Shown here: positions 61,137 to 64,000 of the stretch, one piece after another
How positions within the stretch are numbered: the stretch's first letter is position 1
How the letters are laid out: the number at the start of each line of letters is the position of its first letter
The notes under the pieces: generated by a model
The model's input: only the letters and a program-made list of their open reading frames with translations
What the model was told of the DNA's origin: nothing
Database searches by the model: none
Assembly: GCF_002113375.1 (NCBI RefSeq)
Contig: NZ_NEHO01000015.1
Location: 1-64,000, forward strand
Direction: 5' to 3'
Origin: Pseudomonas sp. R37(2017)
GTDB taxonomy: Bacteria; Pseudomonadota; Gammaproteobacteria; Pseudomonadales; Pseudomonadaceae
Length of the DNA: 64,000 bases
Position numbers and translations under genes: made by a program

Positions 61137-61880
61137 TCAATACCCCAAGGTCCGTAATGCCGCGAGTTGGCTCAGATTGCCGTCCGATACACCAGCGCCA
61201 GGGCCATTATTGTTGAGCACCACGTTGAGTTGAGTCATGTTGTCGACCACATTGCTGCTGCCCAGCAATCGGGTGTTTTGCAGCAGCCCGCCTCGGGCGA
61301 CTTGTTGCAGGCTCGAGCCCTGATTGTTGGCGGCGGTGATGGCCACCTGAACCCCACCGCTCGTCTCGGAAACCGCGACACTGCCTGCGGCATTGCTGCC
61401 GGTAACGGTTTGACCGGCTATCAGCGCCTGACCCTGGCTCGGCACCAGTGCAGGGGCCGTTCTGGCCTCCTTGACGTTGATGGCGATATTGTTGGTTGAG
61501 CTGTTTCCATCGCCTGCGGCCCGCGTAACCTGGGTGATGCCCCGAGAAGTGCTCAGAGCAGCGCCCCCCATCACGTTGCCGCTACCTGACCTGGACACAC
61601 CGCCATGGCCGGATTGCTTGATGGTTGAAACATAGAACTGGGGTTTGACCGTTGCGGCTTGAAGCTGCATCGAGGTAGAGGCCCCGATCAGATCACCACT
61701 GGCATTGCGCCAGGTACTGCTCATGACAACACCGAAGCTGATGATCCGCCCCGGCATCACATACCGGCCACGCAACTCGGCCAGTTCCTGGTCCTTGATT
61801 TCGATGGGTTTGAACTCATCAGCAAAACCTGAAGCGTTCGCTGCCAGACAGGCAACGATCACCCAATACGAGGTTTTCAT
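61137..61880 (-). CDS. fapE: Functional amyloid minor component FapE
   Basis: A 247-residue exported protein. The signal peptide ends ASGFA, then DEFKPIEIKDQELAELRGRY opens the mature part, followed by Asn/Gly/Ser-rich repeats (GDGNSSTNNIAINVKEAR, LLGSSNVVDNMTQLNVVLNN) that resemble amyloid-forming motifs. FapE is found in secreted Fap fibrils as a minor subunit and may chaperone or cap them. ATG 61880 begins the signal peptide and has GGAG upstream. It starts 44 bases after fapD. Confidence 0.9.
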   Translation of the reverse strand: MKTSYWVIVACLAANASGFADEFKPIEIKDQELAELRGRYVMPGRIISFGVVMSSTWRNASGDLIGASTSMQLQAATVKPQFYVSTIKQSGHGGVSRSGSGNVMGGAALSTSRGITQVTRAAGDGNSSTNNIAINVKEARTAPALVPSQGQALIAGQTVTGSNAAGSVAVSETSGGVQVAITAANNQGSSLQQVARGGLLQNTRLLGSSNVVDNMTQLNVVLNNNGPGAGVSDGNLSQLAALRTLGY

Positions 61881-61924
61881 TTGCTGCTCCCGGAGCGTCC
61901 TGCCCCCTGTCATCTTATTGGCGA

Positions 61925-62605
61925 TTAAAAGAAGTCGCTCTGTATGAAACCAAAATCCATCAACTCAGCATCTTTGACCGGGTTGAAGTTATCCATCTTG
62001 TTCTTGGCAGTCAGCGGTTCCGGAGGACTGCGTAACGCATTGGTCTTGTCGTAACCGGGACCGATGATCGCGAAGATAATGCCATTCCAGCCTTTGACAA
62101 AGTCATCATGGGAGTAGCGTTTGTGTCCGAGTACCGGGTCGCCGATGTAGACCCAGTTCTTGTCCGCCCTCTGCAACACCACGAAGTGCTTGTAGCCGCG
62201 AATTTCCATCAGTACCACCACCGGAATCGTCACTGCCTCGAGTCTTTCGGGGGGTATCTTGTAGCCCCGGGCGCGCATGCCGATACGCTCTATGTAGCGC
62301 TTCATGTCCAGCATGGAAAAACCCTGGGTACGCACAAGGTCCTGGTCTGCGGTGAGCAGCATGCCTTTGATGACGTGCTCCTCATCGACGTCAAGCCAAT
62401 AAGCCTGGCGCAGTATCGTTGCCAGCGCGGCGGCACCGCAGCTGAAATCGGTCTTTTGTTCGACGATGTCGCTGAACTTGCGCTCACGCAAACTCTGTAC
62501 GTGCTTGTACACCAGTACGCCGCCTGGCAGGGCGGCAACCGGAATCTGGGCGGCCTGGGTCAGGCCGGACAGGCAGAGCAGGGCGAAAAGGACAGTCTTG
62601 CGCAT
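61925..62605 (-). CDS. fapD: FapD, C39-type cysteine peptidase of the Fap operon
   Basis: A 226-residue exported C39 peptidase. A short signal peptide (FALLCLSGLTQAA) precedes the catalytic Cys56 in DFSCGAAALATILRQAYW, His140 in GYKHFVVLQ and Asp156 in YIGDPVLGHKRY. The domain is related to the peptidase domains of bacteriocin exporters that cut double-glycine leaders, but FapD has no transporter. It is required for Fap secretion and may trim Fap subunits or regulate FapF. The ribosome site is weak. Confidence 0.92.
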   Translation of the reverse strand: MRKTVLFALLCLSGLTQAAQIPVAALPGGVLVYKHVQSLRERKFSDIVEQKTDFSCGAAALATILRQAYWLDVDEEHVIKGMLLTADQDLVRTQGFSMLDMKRYIERIGMRARGYKIPPERLEAVTIPVVVLMEIRGYKHFVVLQRADKNWVYIGDPVLGHKRYSHDDFVKGWNGIIFAIIGPGYDKTNALRSPPEPLTAKNKMDNFNPVKDAELMDFGFIQSDFF

Positions 62606-62647
62606 GATCGATAGGCCCTGGGGCTTTCATTGCGATTGCGATCGCGA

Positions 62648-63502
62648 TTACTGGCAAGTCTTGCAGCCAGCGGCGATGGACAGCGAGTTGCTTTGCTGGT
62701 TGCCTACGCCGGACGATATGTTCGCTCCGCCGTTGCCCGAGAAGTTGTTCATCGAGCCCGTTATCGAAGCATTGTTGATTACCGGGGGTTTCCAGCTTTC
62801 TGGAGTTATCACTTGTTGAGTGGTTACGCCAGCCAGACCGAACACACCCACGGGTACGACATCAGTCGCGGGCTTGCCGTTGTTGGTGACCTTCATCCCG
62901 GATGTGCTTTGGTTGGCCGCTGCCGCCGCCAGTGCTACACGGCCGCCCGAAACGGCAATCGCCAGGTTGTTTTTCTGTTGGTTGAAGGCGCCGCTGGTCA
63001 CGTTGATGCCGATGTTGCCGGACCCGCTGTTGCCGGCGTTGTTCAGGGTCGTGTTGTTGGTGTTGGAGCGGTTCCTGGCGGTATTGCCGCTGCTCCGCTG
63101 AGTCGCGCTGGAGGCGGCGACGGCCGTGCCGAAAATAAAGCTTTCGTCAGCAGTGGCAAGGGCGGCGGCGTTGTCTTGTTGGTTGCCGTCACCGGCAGCA
63201 ACGTTGGCACCCATGTTGCCGTTGGAGTTGTTCAGGGAGGTATCGACCTTGGCGTCGTTTTGGGTGCCCTGGTTCGATACGGAGTTGTGACGGCTGTTCT
63301 GCGAGTCCATCACTGCGGCCCCGGCACCTGCTGTAATCTGCAGAATTTGTTCCAGGGTGGGGCCTTCAGGCTGGGGGGGGGTGCCTTGCCCATTTCCCTG
63401 ACCGTTGCCTTGACCATTATCAAGAGCGCCTGCTTGAGCTGCGAATGCCATCACTGCCGCCAGAGCGAAAGCAAGGGGTTTGAGAGCAGTTGTCGGGTTC
63501 AT
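62648..63502 (-). CDS. fapC: Major functional amyloid subunit FapC
   Basis: A 284-residue amyloid protein. Signal peptide MNPTTALKPLAFALAAVMAF...AQAG, a short NGQG tandem repeat (residues 29-40), then three imperfect amyloid repeats: R1 69-115 (NSVSNQG...GDGNQQDNAA), R2 147-184 (NTNNTTLNN...NQQKNNLAIA), R3 243-277 (NNASITGS...NQQSNSLSIA), separated by linkers of about 31 and 58 residues, and the conserved C-terminal CxxC (CKTC, 280-283). FapC builds the extracellular fibril in biofilms. GGAG lies seven bases before ATG 63502. Confidence 0.95.
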   Translation of the reverse strand: MNPTTALKPLAFALAAVMAFAAQAGALDNGQGNGQGNGQGTPPQPEGPTLEQILQITAGAGAAVMDSQNSRHNSVSNQGTQNDAKVDTSLNNSNGNMGANVAAGDGNQQDNAAALATADESFIFGTAVAASSATQRSSGNTARNRSNTNNTTLNNAGNSGSGNIGINVTSGAFNQQKNNLAIAVSGGRVALAAAAANQSTSGMKVTNNGKPATDVVPVGVFGLAGVTTQQVITPESWKPPVINNASITGSMNNFSGNGGANISSGVGNQQSNSLSIAAGCKTCQ

Positions 63503-63566
63503 GGTGTTTCTCCGCGCTCATGTGTTGGTCAAGTGTTGGTGCTTCCCTGACTGCAGTTTTTGGGGG

Positions 63567-64000
63567 TCACTCAGAGACCCGGATGCTCAGGGTGTTAGCC
63601 ATCCGGTTCCCCACCCCGGCACTTTGGTTTATCTGGATCACTCCGCGGCTGCCGGTGAAGGCCTGGTCGCTTGTCTCGACCTGGCGACTGCCGTTTGGTG
63701 TGTCAGTTGCTCCCGAGTTCGGCAGCAACGCCACGTTCTGTTGAGAAAGGGCACTATCGTCGATCGCTTGTGGTGCAGCGCTGATGCTGATGTGCATCGC
63801 GTTCGCCATCTGGTTGTTCGCCCCGGCGCCCTGGTTGACACCCAGTACGCCGTTGCCATTACTGAAAGCGTTGCCGCCGATACTGGCCGTTGCGTCAGTC
63901 GATGGATTGGCGGTCGTGGTGATTTTTTGCCTGACGCTGGTGGTCGCACCGGCTTGGGTACCAATGGCGATTGCGCGGACGTTGGCCTGCTGTTGTTGAT
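63567..64000 (-). CDS. fapB: Functional amyloid nucleator FapB, C-terminal part
   Basis: The visible part is 144 residues; the start lies beyond the window edge. It has the same Asn/Gln/Gly/Ser-rich amyloid repeats as FapC (VRAIAIGTQAGATTSV, GNAFSNGNGVLGVNQGAGAN, then NQSAGVGNRMANTLSIRVSE at the end) and is followed after 64 bases by fapC, as in fapA-B-C. FapB is a minor subunit that seeds FapC polymerisation. Confidence 0.9.
   Translation of the reverse strand, partial: QQQQANVRAIAIGTQAGATTSVRQKITTTANPSTDATASIGGNAFSNGNGVLGVNQGAGANNQMANAMHISISAAPQAIDDSALSQQNVALLPNSGATDTPNGSRQVETSDQAFTGSRGVIQINQSAGVGNRMANTLSIRVSE

Overview
The window is a high-GC bacterial chromosome segment that reads as a Pseudomonas of the fluorescens group. 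The evidence is gene content: the kguEKTD/ptxS 2-ketogluconate locus, pvdQ and fpvR of the pyoverdine system, dpkA, and the Fap amyloid operon. Many short inverted repeats of the Pseudomonas REP type (core GGAGCGAGC...GCTCGCGAAG) also lie between genes. No rRNA, tRNA, CRISPR array, prophage or replication origin is visible. All assignments come from reading the translated sequence and from family knowledge; nothing was searched.

Layout. 1-160: the edge of an IS3-like element that has landed in a REP. 284-2701: glycerate kinase and a class I aminotransferase. 2848-8240: kguE-kguK-kguT-kguD and the LacI-type repressor gene ptxS, with two PtxS operators. 8346-15725: a DUF1345 membrane protein, an RND efflux pump (permease plus adaptor) and a divergent two-component system. 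15842-18015: a small unknown gene and a TPR/ECF sigma/anti-sigma operon in which the sigma gene has no ordinary start codon. 18425-22245: a D-2-hydroxyacid dehydrogenase, YqaA, a DUF411 protein and several small proteins. 22401-25898: pvdQ behind a likely PvdS promoter, and fpvR. 26073-30893: a 1606-residue toxin-like protein with an HExxH motif.

31128-33308: dpkA, then a DUF883 gene broken by a 271-bp miniature element with perfect 34-bp terminal inverted repeats. 33318-35234: nitrilase and a divergent LysR regulator. 35370-43453: seven acyl-CoA genes that together fit branched-chain amino acid (isoleucine and valine) breakdown. 43601-46663: LysR regulator, polyamine-binding protein and agmatinase, with a palindrome in the divergent promoter. 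46757-51669: zapE, DinB and GNAT proteins, a small exported protein, the phosphoethanolamine transferase cptA and a coiled-coil miniprotein. 51943-56133: gnd-zwf and nhaB. 56209-58050: a delta-60 repeat protein and a small conserved protein. 58393-64000: a VpsR-like sigma-54 activator convergent with fapB-C-D-E-F; fapB runs off the end.

Several parts work together. KguE/K/T/D carry 2-ketogluconate to 6-phosphogluconate, which Gnd can decarboxylate and Zwf can also supply from glucose-6-phosphate. PvdQ (pyoverdine maturation) and FpvR (anti-sigma for pyoverdine signalling) belong to one iron system. The Fap genes and the VpsR-like regulator point to a biofilm matrix module. The least understood items are the 1606-residue protein, the structured miniature element, the sigma factor start, the VpsR-like/Fap pairing and several small unknown genes.
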